64,000 bases of DNA from JACVRW01 sp963825345 (GTDB lineage Bacteria > Actinomycetota > Thermoleophilia > Solirubrobacterales > Thermoleophilaceae), in contig CAWGSQ010000002.1 of NCBI GenBank assembly GCA_963825345.1, forward strand, positions 124,001-188,000, in the 5' to 3' direction. This document shows, piece after piece, positions 7,613-15,741 of this stretch. Every line of letters starts with the position of its first letter. Position 1 is the first letter of the stretch. The position numbers and the translations under genes are program-made. The notes beneath the pieces were generated by a model that was not told where the DNA came from, did no database searches, and saw nothing but the letters and a program-made list of their open reading frames with translations.

Positions 7613-7622
7613 CCCGCGCCGC

Positions 7623-8756
7623 ATGCAGTTCGACCTCACCGACGAGCAGCAGGACATCCGGCGGCTCGTCCGCGACTTCGCCGATGGCGAGGTTCGCCCG
7701 GTCGCGGAGGAGCTCGATCGCGAGAAGCGCTTCCCGTACGAGATCGTCGCGAAGCTCGGCGGACTCGGGCTGATGGGGATCCCCTATCCCGAGGAGTTCG
7801 GGGGCGGCGGCGCGGACAACCTGAGCTATGCGATCGCGATCGAGGAGCTGGCGCGGGTGGACTCGAGCGTGGCGATCACCGTGGCCGCGCACACCTCGCT
7901 CGGCACCTGGCCGCTGTACGCGTTCGGATCCGACGAGCAGAGGGCCGAGTGGATGCCGCGACTCTGCGCCGGCGAGCTGCTCGGCGCCTTCGGGCTCACC
8001 GAGCCCGAGGCCGGCTCGGACGCCGGGAATGTCCGCACGCGCGCCGAGCTCGACGGCGCTGACTGGGTCATCAACGGCGCCAAGCAGTTCATCACGAACA
8101 GCGGCACGGACATTTCGGGCTACGTGATCATCACCGCGCGCACGGGCGAGGGCGAGGTGTCGAACCTGCTGGTGCCGAACGGGACGCCGGGCTACGAGAT
8201 CGGCGAGTCCTACCGGAAGATGGGCTGGAACGCCTCCGACACGCGACCGCTCGCGTTCGAGGACTGCCGGGTGCCCGAGGACAATCTTGTCGGGCCGCGC
8301 GGGCAGGGCTTCAAGCAGTTCCTGCAGACCCTTGACGGCGGCAGGATCGGCGTGGCGGCGCTGGGCGTGGGCCTGGCGCAGGGCGCACTCGACGAGGCGC
8401 TCGCCTATGCGAAGGAGCGCGTGGCATTCGGCCAGCCGATCTCGAAGTACCAGGCGATCCAGATGAAGCTCGCCGACCTATCCACCGAGATCGAGGCGGC
8501 GCGCCTGCTCACCTACAAGGCCGCCATCGAGAAGGACCTCGGCCGCAACTTCTCGCTCACCGCCGCTCAGGCGAAGCTGAAGACCGGCCGGCTCGCGGTG
8601 CGGGCGACCGAGGAGGCCGTGCAGATCCACGGGGGCTACGGCTACATCGAGGAGTACCCGGTGTGCCGCTTCTACAGGGACGCGAAGATCCTCACCATCG
8701 GCGAGGGAACCGACGAGGTCCAGCAGATGGTGATCGCTCGCGCGCTCGGTTGCTGA
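7623..8756 (+). CDS. Acyl-CoA dehydrogenase, short/medium-chain type
   Basis: This 377-residue flavoprotein has the full ACAD architecture: an N-terminal helical domain (MQFDLTDEQQDIRRLVRDF), the signature GAFGLTEPEAGSDAG contacting FAD and substrate near residues 120-134, a middle beta domain, and a C-terminal helical domain with QIHGGYGYIEEYPV. The base is expected at the Glu of TIGEGTDE near residue 366. Length and motifs resemble butyryl-CoA-type dehydrogenases acting in beta-oxidation with electron-transfer flavoprotein. No etf genes are present here. A small coupled gene follows after a Shine-Dalgarno site. Confidence 0.93.
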   Translation: MQFDLTDEQQDIRRLVRDFADGEVRPVAEELDREKRFPYEIVAKLGGLGLMGIPYPEEFGGGGADNLSYAIAIEELARVDSSVAITVAAHTSLGTWPLYAFGSDEQRAEWMPRLCAGELLGAFGLTEPEAGSDAGNVRTRAELDGADWVINGAKQFITNSGTDISGYVIITARTGEGEVSNLLVPNGTPGYEIGESYRKMGWNASDTRPLAFEDCRVPEDNLVGPRGQGFKQFLQTLDGGRIGVAALGVGLAQGALDEALAYAKERVAFGQPISKYQAIQMKLADLSTEIEAARLLTYKAAIEKDLGRNFSLTAAQAKLKTGRLAVRATEEAVQIHGGYGYIEEYPVCRFYRDAKILTIGEGTDEVQQMVIARALGC

Positions 8757-8797
8757 GGGGTAGGCTCGCGCCACACCCCCGATCCCAAGGAGGAACC

Positions 8798-9154
8798 ATG
8801 GCTGATGCCGGCCTCTTCATCGGCTGGGGCCAGGTCGTACGCGGGCGGGAGGATCGCGCCCTCGACGTCTTCAACGAGACGATCGAGCTGTACGGCCAGA
8901 TGCAGTCGGACGGTCGCATCGAGAGCTTCGAGGTGTGCCTGCTCCAGCCGCACGGCGGCGAGCTCGGCGGCTTCGAGCTCATTCGCGGGAGCGAGGAGCA
9001 GATCGATGCGCTGCGCCGCTCCGAGGACTTCGAGCGGATCAACACGAAGGCGTCCCTCGTGGTGGACGACCTCGGCATCGTGGACATGTTGATCGGCGAA
9101 GGTCTCGGGCGCGCGATGGCGATCTACCAGGAGGAGATCTCGGTAGTCGCCTAG
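8798..9154 (+). CDS. Conserved-looking 118-residue protein of unknown function
   Basis: ATG 8798 is preceded by a strong Shine-Dalgarno sequence AAGGAGG (8787-8793), one of the best in the window. The protein has an alternating alpha/beta pattern (LFIGWGQVVRGREDRALDVFN, a SFEVCLLQPHGGELGGFELI sheet, EEQIDALRRSEDFERI, KASLVVDDLGIVDM). This recalls the ferredoxin-like ABM/EthD dimeric fold, but no diagnostic residues were recognised. It is 41 bases downstream of the acyl-CoA dehydrogenase on the same strand, with a TAGGCT hexamer at 8761 that could give it its own transcript. Confidence 0.75.
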   Translation: MADAGLFIGWGQVVRGREDRALDVFNETIELYGQMQSDGRIESFEVCLLQPHGGELGGFELIRGSEEQIDALRRSEDFERINTKASLVVDDLGIVDMLIGEGLGRAMAIYQEEISVVA

Positions 9155-9165
9155 CGATCCACGGC

Positions 9166-9171
9166 TAGGGT
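9166..9171 (+). promoter_or_regulatory. Putative -10 element (leaderless) for the GT-C-like gene
   Basis: TAGGGT ends 9 bases before ATG 9181, with no ribosome-binding site. Confidence 0.4.
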
Positions 9172-9180
9172 GCGGCGCCG

Positions 9181-10581
9181 ATGCGTCGCACCCTTGCCCT
9201 CTGGCTGCTGCTCTTCGCCGCCTACGCGGCCACGCTCGGCCTTAGCGCCTTCGGGGCCTCCGACTACGGCGGCGACGAGCCCCACTATCTCCTGGCCGCC
9301 CAGTCGATCGTCGAGGACGGCAACGTGGACGTGCTCGACGAGTACGCCCAGCGCACGTACTCCGACTTCTATCCGTACACGCTTCGTCGTCACGGCCCGA
9401 CGACCGAGGGCCGCCTGAACGAGCCCCACGGCATCGGGTTTCCCCTGCTGATCGCACCGGCGTATGCGATCGGCGGCGTGAAGGCGGTGGAGCTGTTCCT
9501 CGCGGCGATCGCAGCGCTTGCGGTGGCGCTGGCCTATCGGCTCGCGCTCCGAGTGGCACCCGACCCGTGGGCGCTCGGCGCCGCCCTCGCCGTCGGGCTC
9601 AGCCCACTGTTCCTGGCATATGGCAGCGCCGTCTACCCGGAGCTCGCGGCGGGTGCCGCGCTCGCCGGGGCGGCGCTGCTGGCGCTGCGACTCCGCGACC
9701 GAGTCACGCGGCCGGACGCGTTCGCCTGCTTTGCACTGCTGGGCGCGCTGCCGTGGCTGGGCACGAAGTTCGTGCCGGCGGGCGTGGTGATCGGCGCGCT
9801 GGCGGTGCCGGCGCTCTGGCGCGCGCCGCGGCGGACGCTGGCGGTGGGAGCGGTCGAGGTCTCGCTCTTCTCCGTGGCTCTCTACGTGGCCTTCAACGAG
9901 GCGCTGTATGGCGGGCCCACCCCGTACGCGGCGGATTTTGCGGGCGAGAATGCCACCGACGCGGACTCACCCGGCGGCTACCTCGAGCGCAGCTACCGCC
10001 TGGTGGCCCTGTTCCTCGACCGCGAGTACGGGCTGCTGCGCTGGGCGCCGGTGTTCGTGCTCGTCTTCGCCGGCGTCTGGTGGCTGTGGCACTCGCATCG
10101 CGAGCGGCTCGCGCAGGCCGTGCCTGGGGTGCGTGACATCGAGCTGGCGGCCGCGCTCTGCGCCGCGGCGCTCGGCGCCCAGCTCGTGGTGGCGGCCTTC
10201 GTGGCGCCCACGATGTTCGGCTTCTGGTTCCCGCCCCGGCACCTATTGGCCGGTCTGCCGCTGGCGGTGCCGCTCGTGGCCCTGGGCCTGCGCCACATGC
10301 CGCGGATCGGGAGCGTGCTCGCGGCGCTCACCCTGGCGGGGTCGGCGTGGCTCTATGCCGACGTGCGCTGGGGCGACGGGTCGTTCGTCACCGATCGGCC
10401 GGACGCGCCGTTCGGGCCGCTCACCGACGCGCTTCCGCGGTTCGAGCCCGGCGGCGGGTGGCCGTTCTGGCTGGCCGGCGCGGTGGGCATCGCCGTGCTG
10501 GTGCTCATCCTGCGCGAGGCGCGCGCGGCGCGCCACTCGCGCCAGACCGCTGGCGCCACTCGCGCGAGGTACTCGGGGTAG
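9181..10581 (+). CDS. GT-C-like polytopic membrane protein (ArnT/PMT-type)
   Basis: This 466-residue protein has about ten membrane helices. The first helix (residues 3-22) is followed by an extracytoplasmic loop containing YGGDEPHYLLAAQSI, the acidic DEP/DE-type motif that in GT-C enzymes coordinates the lipid-linked sugar donor. Further loops hold LNEPHGIGFPLLIAPAYA and FPPRHLLAGLP. These fit dolichyl/polyprenyl-phosphate-sugar glycosyltransferases that act on the outside of the membrane. The convergent neighbour is a GT2 enzyme of the polyprenyl-phosphate-sugar synthase type, so donor synthesis and use may be paired. The last 229 bases overlap the GT2 frame. Confidence 0.75.
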   Translation: MRRTLALWLLLFAAYAATLGLSAFGASDYGGDEPHYLLAAQSIVEDGNVDVLDEYAQRTYSDFYPYTLRRHGPTTEGRLNEPHGIGFPLLIAPAYAIGGVKAVELFLAAIAALAVALAYRLALRVAPDPWALGAALAVGLSPLFLAYGSAVYPELAAGAALAGAALLALRLRDRVTRPDAFACFALLGALPWLGTKFVPAGVVIGALAVPALWRAPRRTLAVGAVEVSLFSVALYVAFNEALYGGPTPYAADFAGENATDADSPGGYLERSYRLVALFLDREYGLLRWAPVFVLVFAGVWWLWHSHRERLAQAVPGVRDIELAAALCAAALGAQLVVAAFVAPTMFGFWFPPRHLLAGLPLAVPLVALGLRHMPRIGSVLAALTLAGSAWLYADVRWGDGSFVTDRPDAPFGPLTDALPRFEPGGGWPFWLAGAVGIAVLVLILREARAARHSRQTAGATRARYSG

Positions 10582-11108
10582 CGCACGAACGAGCGCCCTG
10601 TTTCGCGGCGGCGGAAGTCGATCGGGACCTCAACTGCGTCGATCCCGGCGCCCCACAGTGAGATCGTGAGCACCTGCGCGTAGTTGTAGTCGTGCCGGAT
10701 GCGGGCGGCGGCGACCGCACGGGCCGAGAACGCGCGGCACCCCGTCTGGCCATCGCTCGTGACGGTGCCGAGCAGGGTTCCGAGCAGCGCGCTCGTCGAG
10801 CGGTTGGCGAGGGTGCGATGCCACGACATACCCTCGCGCCGGCCGAGGAAGCGCGAGCCGAGCACGTAGTCCGCGCGCCCGCGCGCGACCGGCTCGAGCA
10901 CCCGCTCGACGTCGGCCGGGTCGTACTCGCCGTCGCCGTCGATGTACACGGCTGCCGCATAGCCCTCGTCGCGGGCGATCTCGAGGCCCGTGCGCAGCGC
11001 GGCGCCGAGTCCTCGCGACCTCTGCGCCGAAACGACGCGCGCGCTGTGCTCGCGGCCGATCGCGGCCGTGGCGTCACGGGAGCCGTCGTCCACCAGCAGC
11101 ACGTCCAT
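10353..11108 (-). CDS. GT2 glycosyltransferase module (3' part of a frameshifted fusion)
   Basis: The frame read from ATG 11108 gives MDVLLVDDGSRDATA (nucleotide-binding strand and DDGS motif), YIDGDGEYDPADVERVL (DXD-like), YVLGSRFLGRREG, QTGCRAFSARAV and PIDFRRRETGRS. These match dolichol-phosphate-mannose/glucose synthase-type GT2 enzymes. The first strand of the fold (CLAIVVARDEERAVGWVLAGIP) is missing here but is encoded just upstream in another frame, at the end of the phosphodiesterase ORF. One extra base near 11110-11130 (within a CGCCTGC tract) would join them. ATG 11108 is therefore an ORF convenience, not a likely biological start. The C-terminal 60 or so residues are low-complexity and antisense to the GT-C gene. 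Confidence 0.7.
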   Translation of the reverse strand: MDVLLVDDGSRDATAAIGREHSARVVSAQRSRGLGAALRTGLEIARDEGYAAAVYIDGDGEYDPADVERVLEPVARGRADYVLGSRFLGRREGMSWHRTLANRSTSALLGTLLGTVTSDGQTGCRAFSARAVAAARIRHDYNYAQVLTISLWGAGIDAVEVPIDFRRRETGRSFVRYPEYLARVAPAVWREWRAARASRRMSTSTAMPTAPASQNGHPPPGSNRGSASVSGPNGASGRSVTNDPSPQRTSA

Positions 11109-12711
11109 CGGCAGGCCGCAGGCGGTCGGGCGGAATGCCGGCAAGCACCCAGCCCACCGCACGCTCCTCGTCACGGGCCACCACGATGGCGAGACAGCGC
11201 TCGGCGGCCTCCGCCGCGGGCGCCGGCTGCACCCGCGGGTCCTCCGCCGGCACGAGCGTGCGCCCGCGGGCGGCCTCCGGCTGCGGCAGGCCGAGCAGGC
11301 GGGCGATCGTCGCGGCCAGCTCGAGGAGCGAACGCGACTCGCGCGAGACCGCTCCCGGCAGCGCGCCCTCGCCCCACACGACGAACGGCACCGGGGTCTC
11401 GCCCCAGTCGAGATGGCCGTGCCCGCCGATCCCGCGGCCCTGGCCGTGGTCGGCCATCAGGATCACGGTGGCGCCGTCGAGCCGGCCGCTCTCCTCGAGG
11501 AAGCGCAGGAAGCCGCCCACGTGGCGGTCGGTCTCGGCGAGCTGATCGAGGTACTCCGGGCTGCGCACGCCGCGCACGTGGCCGAGCTGGTCGGCAGCGA
11601 GAAGCTGGAGCACGAGCAGATCCGGGTCCTCCTCCTCCACCACCCGCCGGCCCTCGGCCACGAGCGAGGCATCGATCTGCGAGGTCGGCTGCACGGAGGT
11701 CACCGAGCGCACCACGTCCTCGCCGAAGGGATCGAGCAGATGCGCGATCCCCACGAGCCGCCCGCGCCGGCCCTCGCGCTCCAGCACGTCGAACACCGAC
11801 TCGCGGCGCACGCCCAGGCGCGGAGCGAAGTTCGAGCGCATGCCGTGCTCGGCCGGGGTCGCGCCGGTGAGCATCGACGAGAAGCAGACGACCGTGCGCG
11901 CCGGATACGCCGGCTCGACCGCGAGGTACTCCGTGCCCTCGCGCGCAAGCCTGTCCATGACGGGGGCATCCGCCTGCCAGAGCCGGCCGCGGTTGCAGCC
12001 GTCCACGACGATCACATACACGCGCTTCGCGAGTGCCTCCCCCGCGGGCTCGCGGTGCGCCCGCTCGGGATAGCGCGGCGTCCGGCGCGCGAACGCGCGC
12101 GCGGCGAGCGCGCCCAGGGCTGCGGCGATCGCCACGGCGGCGCCCACCCGCAGCAGCGAGCCGGCGCCCGGGTCCTCGGCCAGAAGCGTGCCCGCGCTGA
12201 GGACGATCAGGAGCTTCGGCAGCTGCTCGAGCGCGTTGCCGCTCGTGGGATCCGAGTTCGTGAGCACGAGGCGCCAGAACCGCAGCCCGTTCGTCCACGG
12301 CGCGCCGGTGCGCAGGTGGTAGTAGACCGAACCCCAGACGACGACCGTGAAGAACGCATAGCCGGCGAGCGCACCCGCGAGGAGCGCCGGCGCGCGCCAC
12401 GGCTCAAGCAGCGGCAGCGAGGCCAGAGCGGCGAGCCAGAGCAGCGCCCGACCACGGAGCGCGAACGAGAAGCGCGACAGGACGAGCGCTGAGCCGCCCG
12501 CCCCGAGGAGGGCCAGCCCGAGCGACCCCTCAGGCGCCAGTCCGAGCGGCGCGGCCGCGAGCAGCACCAGCAGCGGATACACGATCGAGAAGGGGCGACC
12601 CTCGTTGAATACGTTCCAGGCCCGCGCGGCCCAGACCTCGACCGGACCGGCCGGGCGGGCACGCCCGACCGGGCTCACGCGCTGCGTTTCCACCTCGATC
12701 ACGCGAGGCAT
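11074..12711 (-). CDS. Membrane-anchored alkaline-phosphatase-superfamily phosphodiesterase (5' part of fusion)
   Basis: The start is ATG 12711 (MPRVIEVETQRVSP). Residues about 38-230 contain four to five hydrophobic helices. From about 250 an alkaline-phosphatase/nucleotide-pyrophosphatase fold follows: VYVIVVDGCNRG (metal Asp), YPARTVVCFSSMLTGATPAEHG (nucleophile Thr region), DLLVLQLLAADQLGHVRG, TVILMADHGQGRGIGGHGHLDWG (metal Asp/His cluster). The last 40 residues (RCLAIVVARDEERAVGWVLAGIP) are not part of that fold but are the beginning of a GT2 domain continued in another frame. The intact protein would be a phosphodiesterase-GT2 fusion of about 800 residues. It follows the CHAD gene with a 4-base gap. 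Confidence 0.75.
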   Translation of the reverse strand: MPRVIEVETQRVSPVGRARPAGPVEVWAARAWNVFNEGRPFSIVYPLLVLLAAAPLGLAPEGSLGLALLGAGGSALVLSRFSFALRGRALLWLAALASLPLLEPWRAPALLAGALAGYAFFTVVVWGSVYYHLRTGAPWTNGLRFWRLVLTNSDPTSGNALEQLPKLLIVLSAGTLLAEDPGAGSLLRVGAAVAIAAALGALAARAFARRTPRYPERAHREPAGEALAKRVYVIVVDGCNRGRLWQADAPVMDRLAREGTEYLAVEPAYPARTVVCFSSMLTGATPAEHGMRSNFAPRLGVRRESVFDVLEREGRRGRLVGIAHLLDPFGEDVVRSVTSVQPTSQIDASLVAEGRRVVEEEDPDLLVLQLLAADQLGHVRGVRSPEYLDQLAETDRHVGGFLRFLEESGRLDGATVILMADHGQGRGIGGHGHLDWGETPVPFVVWGEGALPGAVSRESRSLLELAATIARLLGLPQPEAARGRTLVPAEDPRVQPAPAAEAAERCLAIVVARDEERAVGWVLAGIPPDRLRPADGRAAGGRRLP

Positions 12712-12715
12712 CGTA

Positions 12716-13603
12716 TTAGGGCGCCCTAATAGATGTCTGCGAGGCCTTCCACAGCCCGTGCAGGCGGCGCACATACGCGCTCGGCTTGTCGGCGTAGAGG
12801 CGCTCACCGAGAGCCATCGCCTCGCCCTGCAACGCGGACCTGCGCTCCTCCACGACCTCGAAGAACCCAGGCTCCGCATCGGCATGCTCGCTCGCCCAGG
12901 CGGCCAGCATGGCGAGGTCGTGGTCGTCCCCAAGCCGGTTGGCCAGCTGGTGCGCCTCGTCGCCGAGTGCCTCCATCACCGGCGGCCACAGCGCTCGCAA
13001 CAACGTGTGGTGGTGCCAGAGCTCCTTCACGCGCTTGCGCCACTCGTGGAGCGCCTCGGCGCTCGGATCCGCCCGCGCTGCCCGGAAGTCACGGCGCCCG
13101 CGGCGGTAGGTGCGTTCGAGGCCATCGCGCAGCGCGTCGAACGAGTCGCGTTCGAGTGGCCACTCATCCACGCGCCCGCGCGCCTCGCGCAGCATCGCGA
13201 CCACTCCCGCGGCGGCCGTTCGGCGGCCGTCGCCAGCATCGGCGCGGTGAGCCTGAATCTGCTTTCGCAGCTCCTCTTCCGTCCCGGCCGGAAGGTCGAG
13301 CGAGCTCAGCGTGTCCAGCATCACGTCGTTGTCGCGCACGCCCGCCAGCTCGCGACCGGCGTCCCGGAAGCAGGTGTTCTCACGGCGGAAGGTCGCGTCG
13401 CCGAGTTCCCCACGCGTCAGGCGGAGCAGGGCGCGCAGTTTCTTCAGGTCCTTGCGTGCCTCGTGCACCGCCTCCTCGGCACTGCTGTCCGTCTTGCCGC
13501 TCAGCTCCGCGATCGCGTGGTCGATGCGGCCGTACGCAATGAGGACGATGCGCTCGGGAAGCGGCTCGCCCGCCTTCAGGCGGTATGCGCGCTCGGAGCC
13601 CAC
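12716..13603 (-). CDS. CHAD-domain protein
   Basis: This 295-residue protein starts at GTG 13603. It carries the two conserved His/Arg/Lys helix signatures of CHAD domains: AVHEARKDLKKLRALLRL near residue 45 and ALHEWRKRVKELWHHHTLL near residue 195. Long amphipathic helices lie between. CHAD proteins bind inorganic polyphosphate through these basic helices and localise to polyP granules. The gene is four bases upstream of the phosphodiesterase-GT2 fusion, so the two are probably co-transcribed. No CYTH domain or ppk gene is present in the window. Confidence 0.88.
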   Translation of the reverse strand: MGSERAYRLKAGEPLPERIVLIAYGRIDHAIAELSGKTDSSAEEAVHEARKDLKKLRALLRLTRGELGDATFRRENTCFRDAGRELAGVRDNDVMLDTLSSLDLPAGTEEELRKQIQAHRADAGDGRRTAAAGVVAMLREARGRVDEWPLERDSFDALRDGLERTYRRGRRDFRAARADPSAEALHEWRKRVKELWHHHTLLRALWPPVMEALGDEAHQLANRLGDDHDLAMLAAWASEHADAEPGFFEVVEERRSALQGEAMALGERLYADKPSAYVRRLHGLWKASQTSIRAP

Positions 13604-13609
13604 GGGCCG

Positions 13610-13615
13610 AGGCTA
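13610..13615 (-). promoter_or_regulatory. Putative -10 element (leaderless) for the CHAD gene
   Basis: Minus-strand TAGCCT ends 6 bases before GTG 13603, the canonical spacing for leaderless initiation. It lies in the short gap after the MeaB stop. Confidence 0.45.
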
Positions 13616-13629
13616 CCTGGGACGCGCCG

Positions 13630-14586
13630 CTACTGCTCTCGCTCGAGCAGCTTCGCGGCTGCGCTCGCCGGGTCGAGCCGCCGGGCCACCACCTCGTCGA
13701 GCAGCTCCTGCACCGAGGGGTCGTCGCGCACCTGAGCCTCGAGCTCGCGGCGCAGCCGTCCGGCCGCCAGCGCCACCACCTCGTTCATGAGGTTGCGCTT
13801 GCGCCGCTCGGCGAGGGTGCCCTGCTCCTCGATAAAGACGCGGTGCTCGGCGATCTTCTCCGCGAGCTCCTCGGTGCCCTCGTTGCGGCTCGCCTCGGTC
13901 TTCACGATCGGCACGCGCCAGCCCTCCTGGGGACCGAGCGACAGGACGCCGCGGATCTCGCGCACCATCGTGTCGGTGAGCGGGTGGTCGGCCTTGTTGA
14001 CGGCGATCACGTCCGGGATCTCCATCACGCCCGCCTTCAGCGCCTGGATCGAGTCCCCGCTGCCGGGCATGAGCACCAGCACGACGGTGTCGGCGTGGTC
14101 GATGATGTCCACCTCGGCCTGCCCCACTCCCACGGTCTCGAGGAACACGTCGTCCTTCCCGCTCGCGTCCATCAGGAGCGCGGCCTGGAGCGTTGCCTCG
14201 GACAGGCCGCCGAGCGAGCCGCGACTCGCCATCGAGCGGATGTACACGCCGGGGTCGAGGAAGTGGTCGGTGAGGCGGATGCGGTCGCCGAGCAGGGCGC
14301 CCTGCGTGAACGGAGAGCTTGGGTCGATCGACAGCACGGCCACCTGGCGATCGAGCCCGCGCGCGTGCTCGATGAGGCGCCCGATGAGGGTCGACTTCCC
14401 CACACCCGGCGGCCCCGTGAAGCCCACCACCGAGGCGCGCCCCGTGCGGGGATAGACCTCGCGCACGAGCGCCCAGCCCTCGGGGTCGTCGTTCTCAACC
14501 AATGAGATGGCGCGCGCAAGCGCTCGCTTGTCACCGGCGAGCAGGTTCTCGGCGAGATCGGCGGCTGTGCGTCCGGGGCCGGCCAT
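13630..14586 (-). CDS. meaB: MeaB/ArgK-type GTPase, methylmalonyl-CoA mutase chaperone
   Basis: This 318-residue G3E-family GTPase has a P-loop GPPGVGKSTL near residues 57-66, a Mg-binding SIDPSSPFTQGALLGDRIR region, switch LETVGVGQAEVDIID, and the guanine-specificity NKAD near 204-207. The C-terminal helices (EQGTLAERRKRNLMNEV) make the MeaB dimerisation arm. MeaB loads and protects the adenosylcobalamin cofactor of methylmalonyl-CoA or related mutases. No mutase is adjacent in this window, which is common for standalone meaB. ATG 14586 is preceded at 9 bases by TAGAGT. Confidence 0.92.
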   Translation of the reverse strand: MAGPGRTAADLAENLLAGDKRALARAISLVENDDPEGWALVREVYPRTGRASVVGFTGPPGVGKSTLIGRLIEHARGLDRQVAVLSIDPSSPFTQGALLGDRIRLTDHFLDPGVYIRSMASRGSLGGLSEATLQAALLMDASGKDDVFLETVGVGQAEVDIIDHADTVVLVLMPGSGDSIQALKAGVMEIPDVIAVNKADHPLTDTMVREIRGVLSLGPQEGWRVPIVKTEASRNEGTEELAEKIAEHRVFIEEQGTLAERRKRNLMNEVVALAAGRLRRELEAQVRDDPSVQELLDEVVARRLDPASAAAKLLEREQ

Positions 14587-14595
14587 GGTGGCGGA

Positions 14596-14601
14596 ACTCT
14601 A
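14596..14601 (-). promoter_or_regulatory. Putative -10 element (leaderless) for meaB
   Basis: Minus-strand TAGAGT ends 9 bases before ATG 14586, with no Shine-Dalgarno sequence between. Confidence 0.4.
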
Positions 14602-14656
14602 CGGGGACGGTCAGCGGGCGCACGGCAGCGGTGAAGGGTGCGGCTTCCGTCGACCG

Positions 14657-14693
14657 TCCTGTCCTGACCACCGTATAGGTGGTCTAGGCAGGA
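14657..14693 (-). terminator. Long imperfect hairpin between the RTX/peptidase gene and meaB
   Basis: Arms of 16 bases (13 paired, the innermost GACCACC/GGTGGTC perfect) enclose a 5-base loop GTATA, 25 bases downstream of the stop of the secreted peptidase-like gene. There is no U-run, so this is a structural rather than a classical intrinsic terminator. An operator role for the meaB promoter is the alternative. Confidence 0.4.
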
Positions 14694-14718
14694 TGGTTGC
14701 TCACTTCAATGCTGCCGT

Positions 14719-15741
14719 TCACCGCACGGCGAACACCCACGCGGTGCGCACTGGGCGCCGCGGCGTCCCGGGCGAGTGCGACCACGACAGGTGCAGGTGG
14801 GGGGCGCAGCCCCGGGAGGGCTTGCAGACGGACGGATGGCCATGGTTGAAGTCGCCGTTCCAGCCGACCCAGCGGAACGGGAAGCGCGGGCGGTACTGGC
14901 GCGGCTCGGCCCAGCGCGCGAGGCGCGACACGTCGGCCCAGGTGCCGCCCGCTCCTGGCCCGATGTCGACCGCCAGACCGAGCGGGTGCTCGCCAAAGGG
15001 CTCGTGGCCGACCGTTCCGAAGCCCTCCGTGATGCGCACGTGGTAGCGGCGGACCAGGTAGAGCACGTCGGCGAGGATGCGCCGGTCCACGCGCACCCAG
15101 GTCTGGCCGGGCAGTGGCACGAATCGCCCGCCGCCGGTCACCCGCATGGTGCGGCCCACCTGGCCGGGCGGTCCGTAGTCGACGCTCTCGCACGCCAGGT
15201 CGAGCGCGTCGTCCGTCTCGGCAAGCACGCTGTCGACCCCGCGGCTGCACCAAACGCTGTCCGAGCCACCGTCCCGCACGTCGATCGAGTCGTCGCCCCT
15301 GCCACCGTCCGCGAAGTCGGCGCCGGCACCGCCGAGCAGGCTGTCGTCGCCAGAGCCGCCGGTGATGCGGTCGTCGCCGTCGCCGCCGAGCAGCGTCGCC
15401 GGAATGGATGCGGAAACGCTCACCGAGTCATCGAAGTCGCCGGCATCGACCTCCATGCCAGCGAACTGGCCACTGCCGACGGGCGGCGAGCAGCTCGCGC
15501 TCTCGTCCGCCCCCACGCTGCAGCCGGGTCCGGCAACGAGCGGGGCAGCGCCGTCCGAGACGATCAGCGAGGTGCTCGTAAGGCTCGGGGCAACGGTGAG
15601 CAGGTTCGCCTCCCCCGGCGCGGCGGCAACCCGCAGGACGTCGCCGTCCACGGACACGCTCGCCGCCTCGGCTGTCGGCGCGAGCGCCAGCAGCGCAACG
15701 CCGACCGCTAGCCCAGGTGCTCGGAGACGTCCCAGGTCCAC
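14719..15741 (-). CDS. Secreted RTX-repeat protein with M15-like (DD-peptidase fold) C-terminal domain
   Basis: The best start is GTG 15741 (340 residues), giving a signal peptide LAVGVALLALAPTAEAA; it overlaps the upstream VOC gene by 34 bases. Residues about 120-180 contain hemolysin-type calcium-binding nonapeptides (LLGGDGDDRITGGSGDDSLL and related GGxGxD units). Residues about 235-330 resemble the hedgehog/DD-peptidase fold: GEHPLGLAVDIG (H-x5/6-D zinc pair) and the distal HLHLSW. A Zn-dependent peptidoglycan or peptide hydrolase with Ca-dependent folding outside the cell is the likeliest reading. An inactive relative is possible because the full zinc triad was not verified structurally. 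Confidence 0.75.
   Translation of the reverse strand: MDLGRLRAPGLAVGVALLALAPTAEAASVSVDGDVLRVAAAPGEANLLTVAPSLTSTSLIVSDGAAPLVAGPGCSVGADESASCSPPVGSGQFAGMEVDAGDFDDSVSVSASIPATLLGGDGDDRITGGSGDDSLLGGAGADFADGGRGDDSIDVRDGGSDSVWCSRGVDSVLAETDDALDLACESVDYGPPGQVGRTMRVTGGGRFVPLPGQTWVRVDRRILADVLYLVRRYHVRITEGFGTVGHEPFGEHPLGLAVDIGPGAGGTWADVSRLARWAEPRQYRPRFPFRWVGWNGDFNHGHPSVCKPSRGCAPHLHLSWSHSPGTPRRPVRTAWVFAVR

Noticed and set aside
5346..7892. 848-codon minus-strand frame over the Tim44-like, secreted-protein and dehydrogenase genes
   Set aside because: Very high Arg/Gly/Ala content without motifs. It spans three genes with recognised signals in other frames.
11105..11135. Programmed ribosomal frameshift at the phosphodiesterase/GT2 junction
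   Set aside because: No slippery heptamer or convincing downstream structure was seen. Two other genes show one-base indels, making error or mutation more likely.
14587..14718. tRNA or small RNA gene in the spacer next to meaB
   Set aside because: The only structure is one long hairpin. No cloverleaf, T-loop or anticodon arm is present.
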